From: Alphaproteobacteria bacterium UBA2966 | Lineage (GTDB): Bacteria > Pseudomonadota > Alphaproteobacteria > UBA2966 | Length of the DNA: 18,513 bases | Direction: 5' to 3' | Assembly: GCA_002348365.1 (NCBI GenBank) | Contig: DEBC01000038.1 | Location: forward strand, 53,358 to 71,870 | Part shown: in pieces, positions 1-7,475 of the stretch | Position numbering within the stretch: position 1 is the stretch's first letter | Layout: each line of letters begins with the position of its first letter | Translations under genes and position numbers: made by a program | Notes under the pieces: generated by a model | The model's input: the letters and a program-made list of their open reading frames with translations, nothing else | What the model was told of the DNA's origin: nothing | The model's database searches: none

Positions 1-705
1 AATCAGTGCGCCAATCCCAGCCACTTCTTGGGTTCGATTACTCATGGCGCATGGAACGAATTCCCCGACCTGAATCACACCAGCTACATGATCCAGCTCG
101 GTTCGGAGTTCGGCTTCGGCGCCCACCAGTCGTTCGTCCGATTCGCCCGGGAAATGGCCGAGGCCCGGGAACGCGGCATGAAGCTCGTAGTCGCGGGCGC
201 CCTGGTGGTCGCGACCTATCAGGGCTTTGCCATGTCCCACTCGTCTGCCATCGCGTTGTGGAGCACGGCAATGATGCCCTTTGCGAGCCTTCTCTATGCG
301 ATCACCGGCGGCACGGCCTTGGTCTTCCTGCTGCAGGGAAATGACGTGACGATGAATGCCTGGGCCGATGCGCAATCAATCATGTGGGCGTTGCTCGGGG
401 CGGTCCTCGTCATGCTGCTCGGACTTCTACATGCCGCGTACCACGGCTCCCCCGGCGGCAAGGTGTCTGCGCAACTTCTCCTCCGCACCTTGTACGCCAA
501 ATGGTTCTACGGCGTCGTCCTCGGGACGGGTGTAGGCCTGCCACTCCTCACACTGTGGCTTGGCGACAGCGGACTCGCAGCGCGATTGATCGTTGCAATT
601 GGCACGTTGACTGGCTTCTACGCGTTCCGCGTACTCGTCTTCAAAGCGGGCGTGTACGAGCCCGTGATGCAGTTCGGTTCCCTGTTCGGCACGGACAAGG
701 ACTAG
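1..705 (+). CDS. NrfD/PsrC-family membrane subunit of a molybdopterin oxidoreductase complex (5' truncated by window edge)
   Basis: The reading frame is open from the first base, so the N-terminus lies outside the window; the TTG at 28 is only an internal codon. About 234 residues remain. They contain roughly five hydrophobic helices (near fragment residues 60-80, 88-115, 128-148, 166-185 and 198-218). The pattern YQGFAMSHSSAIALWST followed by a Gly/Ala/Leu-rich helix is typical of NrfD/PsrC proteins, the quinone-interacting membrane anchors of periplasmic molybdopterin or multiheme reductases. The protein would sit in the inner membrane and pass electrons between the quinone pool and an iron-sulfur partner. 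The partner subunits would be expected upstream, beyond the window. The gene ends at a TAG and converges on the CinA-like gene across 157 bp. The family assignment is fairly secure; the substrate of the complex cannot be told. Confidence 0.72.
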   Translation, partial: NQCANPSHFLGSITHGAWNEFPDLNHTSYMIQLGSEFGFGAHQSFVRFAREMAEARERGMKLVVAGALVVATYQGFAMSHSSAIALWSTAMMPFASLLYAITGGTALVFLLQGNDVTMNAWADAQSIMWALLGAVLVMLLGLLHAAYHGSPGGKVSAQLLLRTLYAKWFYGVVLGTGVGLPLLTLWLGDSGLAARLIVAIGTLTGFYAFRVLVFKAGVYEPVMQFGSLFGTDKD

Positions 706-862
706 GAGCGCGAATCGCTGCTCCCAACCAGTAGCGTCGTTCCCAACTCATCTCACCAGCGACGCGACATCACCCGTACCGACTTAAACCCGCGGTCGGC
801 GTCTGAGTTGTATGAAATGCCTTCTAAATCTGCCGAAGGTGGATATGTCGGCCGCGCATGGC

Positions 863-2134
863 TCAGTGCTTCTCGAAATCGACCCGTTCGTCGACGGGAA
901 GATCGAGCAGGTAGCGGCGTAGACAATCGAGACCCATCTCGCCGGCACCGAGTCGCACCCACTGCCGACCACCCAGCAAACGGGCCTGCCGGACTGCACC
1001 GCCATTATGGCCAGCGATCCCGATACAGACAGTGCCACCGAATTCCATCTTGTCCTCTCCTTTATCGAGGTCGACGAGAACAGCCAGCGCGTGACTGGCA
1101 CCGCTTTCCGCCTGAAGCGCAGTGGCAACGGAAGAGGCCGCCTCCGTCGTAACGCCCTCGCTGGCGCCACTCACATCGAGACCGACTCCCGTCATAAGGT
1201 TTCCCAGATCGCGTGCCACCACGCCACGGCGGAACAAGGCCTCCGCATCGTCATGGGGCGCAAATCGTGCCGCGATGTTACCGCTGGTGAACATCTCCGC
1301 CAGCGCCACGGACCCCGACCACTGCTGTAGTTTCGACAGGATCACGCTCTCGATCGTCTCACTGTCCTCGGCGACGACGAAGTTGCCGTAACGACGGCGC
1401 ACCTCCTCTGCGACGGGTGCCATGTCGCGTTCGAGCTCCACCACATCTCCACCGCGCGCGACGAGTTTCGTCTCCAGTTGCGGATAATGGGACTGGAACC
1501 CCAGTTTGACGCCACCGTTGGGAGCCAGGGTCTCGACATCGCGCAGCAATTCGTCGGCGCGTGACTCGCCGATACCGAACGAATGGAACCGCTTCATCAA
1601 GGTCACGCCTTGTAGTCCGCTTGCCTTGAGCAAACGCGGGAGCACCTGTTCATCCAGCATCTTGCGGAGTTCGCGCGGCACGCCGGGCGTGAAATAAAAC
1701 CGGGCAGAACCGATGTCGACCGCGAAGCCACAGGCCGTCCCAATCGGGTTGTCGATAACCTCGGCACCATCGGGCAACATCGCCTGCTTGCGGTTCACCT
1801 CGGGCATCACGCGATTACGGCGGCTGTAGTACTCCTGCATATGGGCGAGCCAGCCTTCGTTCAGGACGAGGTCGACTCCGGCCGCCTGCCCCGCCACTTC
1901 CTGGGACAGATCATCGACGGTTGGGCCGAGTCCCCCGTTGACGATGACAGCATCGGCCCGTTCGGAAGCCTGACGGAAGGCCGCTAACAAACTCTCCCTG
2001 TCATCGCCGACGGTCGTTCCCCAGGAGACCGAAAGCCCAACCTCCTCCAGACGTTGGGCCATGTGGCTGTAATTCGTGTTGACGGTCTTGCCGGTGAGTA
2101 TCTCGTCACCGGTACAGAGGATTTCGATGCGCAT
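863..2134 (-). CDS. CinA-like protein with degenerate nicotinamide-nucleotide amidohydrolase domain
   Basis: The 423-residue protein begins MRIEILCTGDEILTGK and carries a clear N-terminal MoCF/CinA domain (about residues 1-170) with the GGLGPTVDD motif and the FTPGVPRELRKML segment of CinA proteins. In known CinA the N-terminal half is an ADP-ribose/NMN-type pyrophosphatase and the C-terminal half deamidates NMN. Here the C-terminal domain (from about residue 270) is present, but the usual ESCTGG catalytic-serine motif reads EMFTSG, and the Tyr of the usual VxxYxN segment is gone (VVARDLGN). Deamidase activity is therefore doubtful. The ATG at 2134 was chosen because the frame upstream (to 2206) would overlap the previous gene's end and lacks the conserved MRIEIL start; GGGTGG lies just upstream. 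It is last in a three-gene operon, 47 bp after the UxaA gene. Confidence 0.85.
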   Translation of the reverse strand: MRIEILCTGDEILTGKTVNTNYSHMAQRLEEVGLSVSWGTTVGDDRESLLAAFRQASERADAVIVNGGLGPTVDDLSQEVAGQAAGVDLVLNEGWLAHMQEYYSRRNRVMPEVNRKQAMLPDGAEVIDNPIGTACGFAVDIGSARFYFTPGVPRELRKMLDEQVLPRLLKASGLQGVTLMKRFHSFGIGESRADELLRDVETLAPNGGVKLGFQSHYPQLETKLVARGGDVVELERDMAPVAEEVRRRYGNFVVAEDSETIESVILSKLQQWSGSVALAEMFTSGNIAARFAPHDDAEALFRRGVVARDLGNLMTGVGLDVSGASEGVTTEAASSVATALQAESGASHALAVLVDLDKGEDKMEFGGTVCIGIAGHNGGAVRQARLLGGRQWVRLGAGEMGLDCLRRYLLDLPVDERVDFEKH

Positions 2135-2181
2135 GCCACCCACTCGATGATCGCGAAACAAGGAAGAAAGGGGACTCCGGC

Positions 2182-3729
2182 CTATCCCGTGATCCCGATG
2201 TTCCAAGGAATGAACTCGTGACGGCCCAGATCAAGCTCTTCGCTCTTGGTCTGTCCACCGGACGCAACATATAGGAAATAGTCGAAGATTTGCTGACCCA
2301 TCTCGTCCATCGTAGCCGTACCGTCCACGATCTCTCCGCAGTTGATGTCCATGTCTTCTTCCATCCGGCGGAACATGGAAGTGTTGGTGGCAAGCTTGAT
2401 CGAAGGCGACGGTTTGGCGCCGAAACACGATCCACGCCCCGTTGTGAAGGCGATCATCGTGGCGCCACCAGCAATCTGGCCGGTCGCCGATACAGGGTCG
2501 AATCCCGGCGTGTCCATGAACACGAGCCCCTTTTGGCTCACCCGCTCGGCGTACTTGTAGACCTCCATGAGAGGCCCAGTCCCGCCTTTCATCGAAGATC
2601 CGAGCGACTTCTCCAGAATGTTCGCGAGACCGCCCTGCTGATTTCCGGGACTGACTTTGCCGTTAATCTGAACGTCCCGGCCTACGGCGTAATCGTCTTT
2701 CCACCAGCGAATGCGATCCACCAGCTTTTGTCCGATTTCCACGGTCGCCGCCCGGGCTGTCAGCGTATGCTCGACGCCGTAGATCTCGGGCGTTTCGGAC
2801 AGGATACCGGTCCCCCCGTGCCGGGACAGTATGTCCACCGCGCGTCCCAACGCCGGGTTCGCCGTAATCGAAGAGAACCCGTCGGACCCGCCGCATTGCA
2901 GCCCCACGGTAATGTGGCTCGCCGGCACCGTTTCGCGACGGCATTGGTCGGCCTGAATCAGGAGTTCCTCAACAATCTCGATACCGGCCTCGATCGTTTG
3001 TCGGGTGCCGCCGCTCTCCTGCATGACAAGCGTCCGGAGGTCAGGACCAACTTCAAGATTCTGAGTGTCAAACAGGCCTCCGACCTGGCAGCGCTCACAG
3101 CCGAGACCAACCACCAGGCTCGCGGCAACATTGGGATGCTGCATATATCCGGCAAGTGTCCGATGCAAGAGGTCCATCGGCTCACCTGTCATCTCCATCC
3201 CGCATCCCGAATCATGGCTGAACGCCGCGACCCCATCGACATTCGGATAATCGGCGAGACGCTCCCTGGAAAAGTGATCGGCGATGGCGTGAACCACTGT
3301 CGCTGAACAATTCACCGTCGACATGATCGAGATGAAATTTCGGGTTCCCACACGCCCGTCCGCCCGTTTGTATCCCTGAAATACTGCCCGCTCGGCCTCG
3401 GGCAAAAGCTGGATCGGAATAAAATCTCGGGCGTAAGCGTAATCCCGGTCGAACTCGCGAAACTCGACGTTGTGGCTGTGCAGCACGCTGCCCGCAGAAA
3501 TGTCCGTTGCGGCAAACCCAACGGTCACGTTGTACTTGAGGACGGCCTCACCACCCACAAGGTCTCGGGCTGCCACCTTATAGCCTGACGGCACGAGATC
3601 CTGAACGACGATGCCCTCGGCCTTCAGGGTGGTACCGGCTTGGATCTCCACCCGTGCCACCAGGACGTTGTCGGCCGGATGCAACCGGATCGCGGGTCCG
3701 ACGGCCTGCTTTTCCTGGAGATCAAGCAT
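2182..3729 (-). CDS. UxaA/GarD-family altronate/galactarate dehydratase-like protein
   Basis: The 515-residue protein has the full two-part architecture of UxaA/GarD sugar-acid dehydratases. An N-terminal SAF domain (about residues 10-90, DNVLVARVEIQAG onward) is followed by the long catalytic part beginning GYKRADGRVGTRNF, with HDSGCGM, GLGCERCQ and LQCGGSDGFSS segments. Length matches the family (about 500-520). Known members remove water from altronate or galactarate in an iron-dependent reaction in the cytoplasm. No uronate isomerase, mannonate dehydratase or KDG kinase is in view, so the substrate may be a different hydroxy acid. A class III aminotransferase gene ends 38 bp upstream and the CinA-like gene starts 47 bp downstream, all on one strand. 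The ATG at 3729 is used; an in-frame TTG at 3741 is possible. Neither has a strong ribosome binding site. Confidence 0.88.
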   Translation of the reverse strand: MLDLQEKQAVGPAIRLHPADNVLVARVEIQAGTTLKAEGIVVQDLVPSGYKVAARDLVGGEAVLKYNVTVGFAATDISAGSVLHSHNVEFREFDRDYAYARDFIPIQLLPEAERAVFQGYKRADGRVGTRNFISIMSTVNCSATVVHAIADHFSRERLADYPNVDGVAAFSHDSGCGMEMTGEPMDLLHRTLAGYMQHPNVAASLVVGLGCERCQVGGLFDTQNLEVGPDLRTLVMQESGGTRQTIEAGIEIVEELLIQADQCRRETVPASHITVGLQCGGSDGFSSITANPALGRAVDILSRHGGTGILSETPEIYGVEHTLTARAATVEIGQKLVDRIRWWKDDYAVGRDVQINGKVSPGNQQGGLANILEKSLGSSMKGGTGPLMEVYKYAERVSQKGLVFMDTPGFDPVSATGQIAGGATMIAFTTGRGSCFGAKPSPSIKLATNTSMFRRMEEDMDINCGEIVDGTATMDEMGQQIFDYFLYVASGGQTKSEELDLGRHEFIPWNIGITG

Positions 3730-3767
3730 CGCGGTATCCAACCCGGCACATACGGTCGCGTCCTGGG

Positions 3768-5063
3768 TCAGGCGGCATCACTGCGGCTGAGTTCGGCGAC
3801 GGTGTCGGCGAAGGCGTCGAGGGTGAATTGGACGTCTTCTTCGGTATGCGCGCACGAGACATAGAAACAAATCTCACCCTTGAGCACGCCACGTTCCCGT
3901 AGCAGCGCATTGCAGCGCGACGCCATCTCTTGATCGCCCATCGACGACCGGTAGTCCACAACCTCCTGGTCGGTGAACACGATCTCAAACTTGGGTGGCG
4001 TACCGGATACACGGGCTGGAATGCCTGCATCGTCGAGGATGGCGGCGAACCCATCCATCAACGCCTGCCCTGTTCTAAAGAGATTCTCATAAGTACCCGG
4101 GCGCTTCAGAATCTCGAGGGTTTTTCGGCCCGCTACTGCGGCAACCGGATTTCCCGACAACGTCCCGATCTGCGTGAGGAATGCGTCCTCGCCCACGGCT
4201 CCTTTATCGAAATGCGCCATGATTTCTGCCCGACCCCCGATGGCAGCAAGCGGGAACCCGCCGCCGATGGATTTGCCCATCGTGCAAACGTCGGGCGTGA
4301 CGCCGTAAAAGGCTTGCGCCCCACCGTAGGCTAACCGGAAGCCCGTGACGACTTCATCGAAAATCAAGACCAGGTCGTTGTCGCTGGCCAATTCTCGCAG
4401 CCCTTCCAGAAATCCGGGCTGCGGTGGGATTATCCGTTGGAATGCTTCTACCATGATGCCGGCAAGATCATCGCGATGTTCGCGGATCAATCCGGCCACG
4501 GTTTCAAGGTCGTTATAGGGCGCGATCAGCATCTCATCTTCGATACTCTTGGGAATTCCGGCCGAATCGGCGATCGGACGCGGATAATTGCTCGACCGGC
4601 TGGGCGAGGTGCTCATTAACCCGTAGTCGCTCATGCCGTGATAGCCGCCCTCGAACTTTAAGATCTTGTCCCGCCCCGTATAGGCGCGAGCCAGCCGCAT
4701 GGCGTAGAAATCTGCCTCGGATCCCGTGCAGACAAAACGCACCTGATCGGCGCAGGCAACGGCGTCAACAATATCCGCCGCGAGCCGAATCGCGTCTTCG
4801 TTGTTGGCGAAGAAGGTCGTTCCCTTGGCAACGCGATCCTGAACTGCGGCGAGGACTTCGGGATGCGCGTGACCGACCAGCATGGGGCCGGAGCCAAGCA
4901 GGAAATCGACATATTCCTTGCCGTCCATGTCCCAGACGCGGCCGCCACGTCCCTCGGCGATAACCAGTTCGTGCGAAACATTACCGGTTGATCCGCCTGG
5001 CAGGACTCGTCTTGCCAGTTCAACGACTTGTTGCCCATCCATCGATTCAGTTTCCACAGTCAT
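3768..5063 (-). CDS. Class III PLP-dependent aminotransferase, glutamate-1-semialdehyde aminomutase-like
   Basis: The 431-residue protein has all fold-type I class III landmarks. These are TGSEADFYAMRLARAYTGRD (phosphate cup), FEGGYHG (aromatic ring stacking on PLP), IFDEVVTGFR with the pyridine-N-binding Asp at about residue 236, and MGKSIGGGFP with the Schiff-base Lys at about residue 264. Overall order and length resemble HemL. Its position ahead of a UxaA dehydratase, with no heme genes near, argues for a catabolic aminotransferase or aminomutase rather than tetrapyrrole synthesis; that is inference. The ATG at 5063 was chosen because GAGGT lies about 8 bases upstream; in-frame starts at 5084 and 5105 lack this. 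It is the first gene of the minus-strand operon, with near-palindromes at 5110-5128 and 5203-5216 in its upstream region. Confidence 0.87.
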   Translation of the reverse strand: MTVETESMDGQQVVELARRVLPGGSTGNVSHELVIAEGRGGRVWDMDGKEYVDFLLGSGPMLVGHAHPEVLAAVQDRVAKGTTFFANNEDAIRLAADIVDAVACADQVRFVCTGSEADFYAMRLARAYTGRDKILKFEGGYHGMSDYGLMSTSPSRSSNYPRPIADSAGIPKSIEDEMLIAPYNDLETVAGLIREHRDDLAGIMVEAFQRIIPPQPGFLEGLRELASDNDLVLIFDEVVTGFRLAYGGAQAFYGVTPDVCTMGKSIGGGFPLAAIGGRAEIMAHFDKGAVGEDAFLTQIGTLSGNPVAAVAGRKTLEILKRPGTYENLFRTGQALMDGFAAILDDAGIPARVSGTPPKFEIVFTDQEVVDYRSSMGDQEMASRCNALLRERGVLKGEICFYVSCAHTEEDVQFTLDAFADTVAELSRSDAA

Positions 5064-5109
5064 CGCCTTTACCTCACTGCCCAACATGTTCGGTCGCACG
5101 ATCACGATT

Positions 5110-5128
5110 CTGACCTACGGTAAGTCAG
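5110..5128. promoter_or_regulatory. 19-bp near-palindrome upstream of the aminotransferase operon (possible operator)
   Basis: CTGACCTACGGTAAGTCAG is symmetric around a central G, with eight of nine arm positions pairing. It lies 46 bases upstream of the operon's ATG, the usual place for an operator of a GntR-, LysR- or TetR-type regulator. No regulator gene is in the window. No convincing -35/-10 pair was identified around it. Confidence 0.35.
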
Positions 5129-5202
5129 GCCCATAGCACAGGCAAGACGGGATGAATGCGTCTCCACCCTGCCATCGAATGTCCGCAACCTTCACATCGC
5201 TC

Positions 5203-5216
5203 TCACCTAAAGGTGA
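5203..5216. promoter_or_regulatory. Perfect palindromic arms TCACCT-AA-AGGTGA (possible operator)
   Basis: Two perfect 6-base arms are separated by 2 bases, about 140 bases upstream of the aminotransferase start. A+T bases follow on the plus strand (AAAAA), but a T run is absent on either transcribed side, so it does not look like an intrinsic terminator. It could be an operator for the divergent region. Confidence 0.3.
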
Positions 5217-5403
5217 AAAATGGTGACTCGCGATCGCCTGCGAACCTCTTACGCTAATCGTGCTGGACGGACATACCGAATTGACCGGCAGATGTCGGCG
5301 AAAGTGCGTCACCATTTTCGCCTTCATTAATACGCTCCAAGGCATCGGTGCAAGCGGGTTAGGGAAGGCCCCACTCAGATCCCTCTTCGACACATCCAAG
5401 AGG

Positions 5404-5646
5404 GATTTTTTGAAGATCAACGTTTCGTTGGAAATCGAAGACCCCGAGATTTCCCCCCAGCTTGATGCCTTGGCACCCAGTATCGTGGAAAGCTTTCAGG
5501 TTTATCTGCGGGACCTACAGCTGGAGGATCTGAACGGTTCGGCGGGACTGTACCGGATCAAGGAAGAGCTGTTGGTACGCGTGATAATTGCTGCGCAGCC
5601 ACATAAGATCAAAGACGTCCTGTTCAGAGAAATGAGTGTTCAATAG
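5404..5646 (+). pseudogene. fliL: FliL C-terminal remnant (flagellar basal-body-associated protein, N-terminus missing)
   Basis: About 80 residues, FLKINVSLEIEDPE through LFREMSVQ, match the conserved periplasmic C-terminal domain of FliL, including ESFQVYLRDLQLEDLNGSAGLYRIKEELL and the characteristic final KDVLFREMSVQ ending in a TAG stop. Intact FliL is usually 150-200 residues with an N-terminal transmembrane helix, and it supports the flagellar stator at the MotB/basal-body interface. Upstream of 5404 the frame stays open back to a GTG at 5260, but that part has no hydrophobic anchor and no recognisable FliL sequence, and the other frames supply none either. No other flagellar gene (such as fliM, its usual neighbour) is present. 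It is best read as a broken leftover of a rearranged flagellar locus; a domain reused by another protein is less likely. Confidence 0.7.
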
Positions 5647-5684
5647 ATCCTGATTTCTGGGGTATTTGAACACGTTACATTCCG

Positions 5685-5703
5685 GCCCTTCGGGCTGAAG
5701 GGC
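5685..5703 (+). other. Hairpin with 7-bp perfect stem after the fliL remnant
   Basis: GCCCTTC (5685-5691) and GAAGGGC (5697-5703) pair perfectly around a 5-base loop, 38 bases after the fliL stop codon. No T run follows on either strand, so intrinsic termination is doubtful. It could be a relic terminator of the lost flagellar operon. Confidence 0.35.
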
Positions 5704-5847
5704 GAAACCTTCAAATAGCGATGTGATCTACGTGATTCCATTTGGAGCCGCTTTGCTCTAAGAGCCACTCCAAACTCGCCCTCGCGAAATTTCCTGTCAG
5801 CCGAGGCCCGCTGTCGGTGCGGCTCTCAGGATCAATGAACGGCTTTT

Positions 5848-7374
5848 ATGACCGCCACTTCCAGCGAAGCCGAATCACTTACGATATTCCGGCAGGTGAT
5901 GCTCCTGGTGTCTCTGTCGCTGGGAACACTCATCTTTGGGATGGCCATGACCGTGGTCAACGTCATCCTCCCGCAAATCCAGGGCTCGCTTTCGGCAACC
6001 CAGGATCAGGTTGCCTGGGTGGTCACCTTCCACATCATCGCCGTCGCCATCGCGACGCCATTGACCGGCTGGATTTCCGGAAGGCTCGGACGGCGCCGCT
6101 TCATGACCATGAGCATTGCCGGATTTACGGTCACAACGGTCCTTTGCGGCGCAGCAGACAGTCTACCCGAGCTGGTCGTGTGGCGCATTGCTCAGGGCCT
6201 CCTGGGCGCTCCGATGTTTCCCTTGGTCCAGGCCATCCTCTTGGATGTCTTCCCACGTAGACAGCACGCATTTGTCGTTACATCCTGGGGACTCGTCGCG
6301 GTATGGGGATCGGTCATCGGCGCGGTCTTCGGCGGTTATGTTGGAGAGGCGATCGGCTGGCGCTGGGCCTTCTACCTGATCGCCCCCATCGGAATCCTTT
6401 CCTGGTTTGGATGCAGCATCTTCCTCACGGAAGGGTGGCGCGGCCGTGCCCAGCGTCTGGACTGGGTTGGATTCCTCTCGCTGATTATCGCTATCGGCTC
6501 CTTTCAACTCATGCTCGACAGAGGCCTGCGACTGGACTGGTTCGAATCACCGGAGATTATCATCGAGGCCATCGTCGCCGGCCTTGCATTCTATGTATTC
6601 CTCGTTCACAGCCTGACCTCACCGCACCCCTTTCTCAATCTGCGCCTGCTCCTCAACCGCAATTTCACCCTCGGCTTGATATTCGGGTTCCTCTTCGGGA
6701 CCTTGTTCATAACGCCGATGGTCCTGTTTCCCCCGTTGCTGCAGGACTTGAGGGATTTCCCCGAATCGACCATCGGCATGCTGTTGTCCGCCCGGGGTCT
6801 CGGGAACTGGGTATCGTTCGCGGTGGTCGTCCCACTCACCAAGTTCAGTCCGCGCCTGGCAGTCGGGGTCGGTTTCGCATGTCACGTGATTGCCGGCCTC
6901 GGCATGGCACATCTCGACATGAACCTGACACTCTGGGATGTCTTCTGGACGAACTTCGTTCAGGGATTTGCGCTTGGAATTATCTACGTTCCCGTGACGG
7001 TCATTGCGTTTTCGTCCCTCTCCAGTCAGGACTTTGCCGAAGGTTCCGCAGTCTTCCATATGTTGCGGAACGTCGGCAGCTCCATCTTTATCTCGATCAG
7101 CGTGACACTGGTGGTGACGTCGACCGCCGCCAACTACGCTGGCCTCACCGAATTCGGGACGCTGTTCAACGAACTTTTCCGCTACCCAGGAATTGCCGGA
7201 ATCTGGAACGTTGAAGAACAGGCAAGCCTGATCAGCCTGTCAGGCGAGATGTACCGACAAGGGGCTATGATCGGCTACATCAACGCCTTCTATCTCTATA
7301 CGTTCACGGCGCTTCTCGCTTTTCCCCTGTTGCTGCTCGTCAAGACCGGGGGTGACGTGGGGATGCGGCGTTGA
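5848..7374 (+). CDS. MFS transporter, DHA2 family (EmrB/QacA-type, 14 TM helices)
   Basis: The 508-residue protein is strongly hydrophobic along its whole length, with about fourteen membrane segments. It has DHA2 landmarks: the helix-1 segment MAMTVVNVILPQIQGSLSAT, the cytoplasmic loop GRLGRRRF between helices 2 and 3, and the helix-5 region GSVIGAVFGGYVGEAIGWRWAFYLIAPIGI (motif C followed by the W-R-W-x-F block). Family members use proton motive force to export drugs, detergents or metabolites, often with an EmrA-like adaptor; no adaptor gene is visible here. ATG 5848 is the first in-frame ATG after a stop at 5836 and lacks a well-placed ribosome binding site (AGGA is 16 bases away). The molybdopterin oxidoreductase gene follows after about 100 bp, so co-transcription is possible. 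The substrate is unknown. Confidence 0.9.
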   Translation: MTATSSEAESLTIFRQVMLLVSLSLGTLIFGMAMTVVNVILPQIQGSLSATQDQVAWVVTFHIIAVAIATPLTGWISGRLGRRRFMTMSIAGFTVTTVLCGAADSLPELVVWRIAQGLLGAPMFPLVQAILLDVFPRRQHAFVVTSWGLVAVWGSVIGAVFGGYVGEAIGWRWAFYLIAPIGILSWFGCSIFLTEGWRGRAQRLDWVGFLSLIIAIGSFQLMLDRGLRLDWFESPEIIIEAIVAGLAFYVFLVHSLTSPHPFLNLRLLLNRNFTLGLIFGFLFGTLFITPMVLFPPLLQDLRDFPESTIGMLLSARGLGNWVSFAVVVPLTKFSPRLAVGVGFACHVIAGLGMAHLDMNLTLWDVFWTNFVQGFALGIIYVPVTVIAFSSLSSQDFAEGSAVFHMLRNVGSSIFISISVTLVVTSTAANYAGLTEFGTLFNELFRYPGIAGIWNVEEQASLISLSGEMYRQGAMIGYINAFYLYTFTALLAFPLLLLVKTGGDVGMRR

Positions 7375-7475
7375 TGTCGGACCCACACTCGACTGCCTTG
7401 AACTTTGAGAGATGCGAGGCTCGAAGCTACACTGGGTAAGTCATGCAAGTTTTTGCGAACGGCAAAGAGGGCGGA

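Noticed and set aside
734..765. Inverted repeat GCGTCG/CGACGC in the NrfD-CinA convergent gap as a terminator
   Set aside because: The 20-base loop and short arms without a T run make it unconvincing.
2134..2206. Longer N-terminus for the CinA-like protein
   Set aside because: It would overlap the UxaA gene's end and adds residues before the conserved MRIEILCTGDEIL start.
2290..3306. Long open frame (338 codons) on the plus strand opposite the UxaA gene
   Set aside because: It is fully antisense to a well-supported dehydratase gene, resembles no known family, and its composition (Arg/His-rich) is that of a shadow frame.
5685..5703. Intrinsic terminator after the fliL remnant
   Set aside because: The stem is good, but no T run follows in either direction, so it is listed only as a hairpin.
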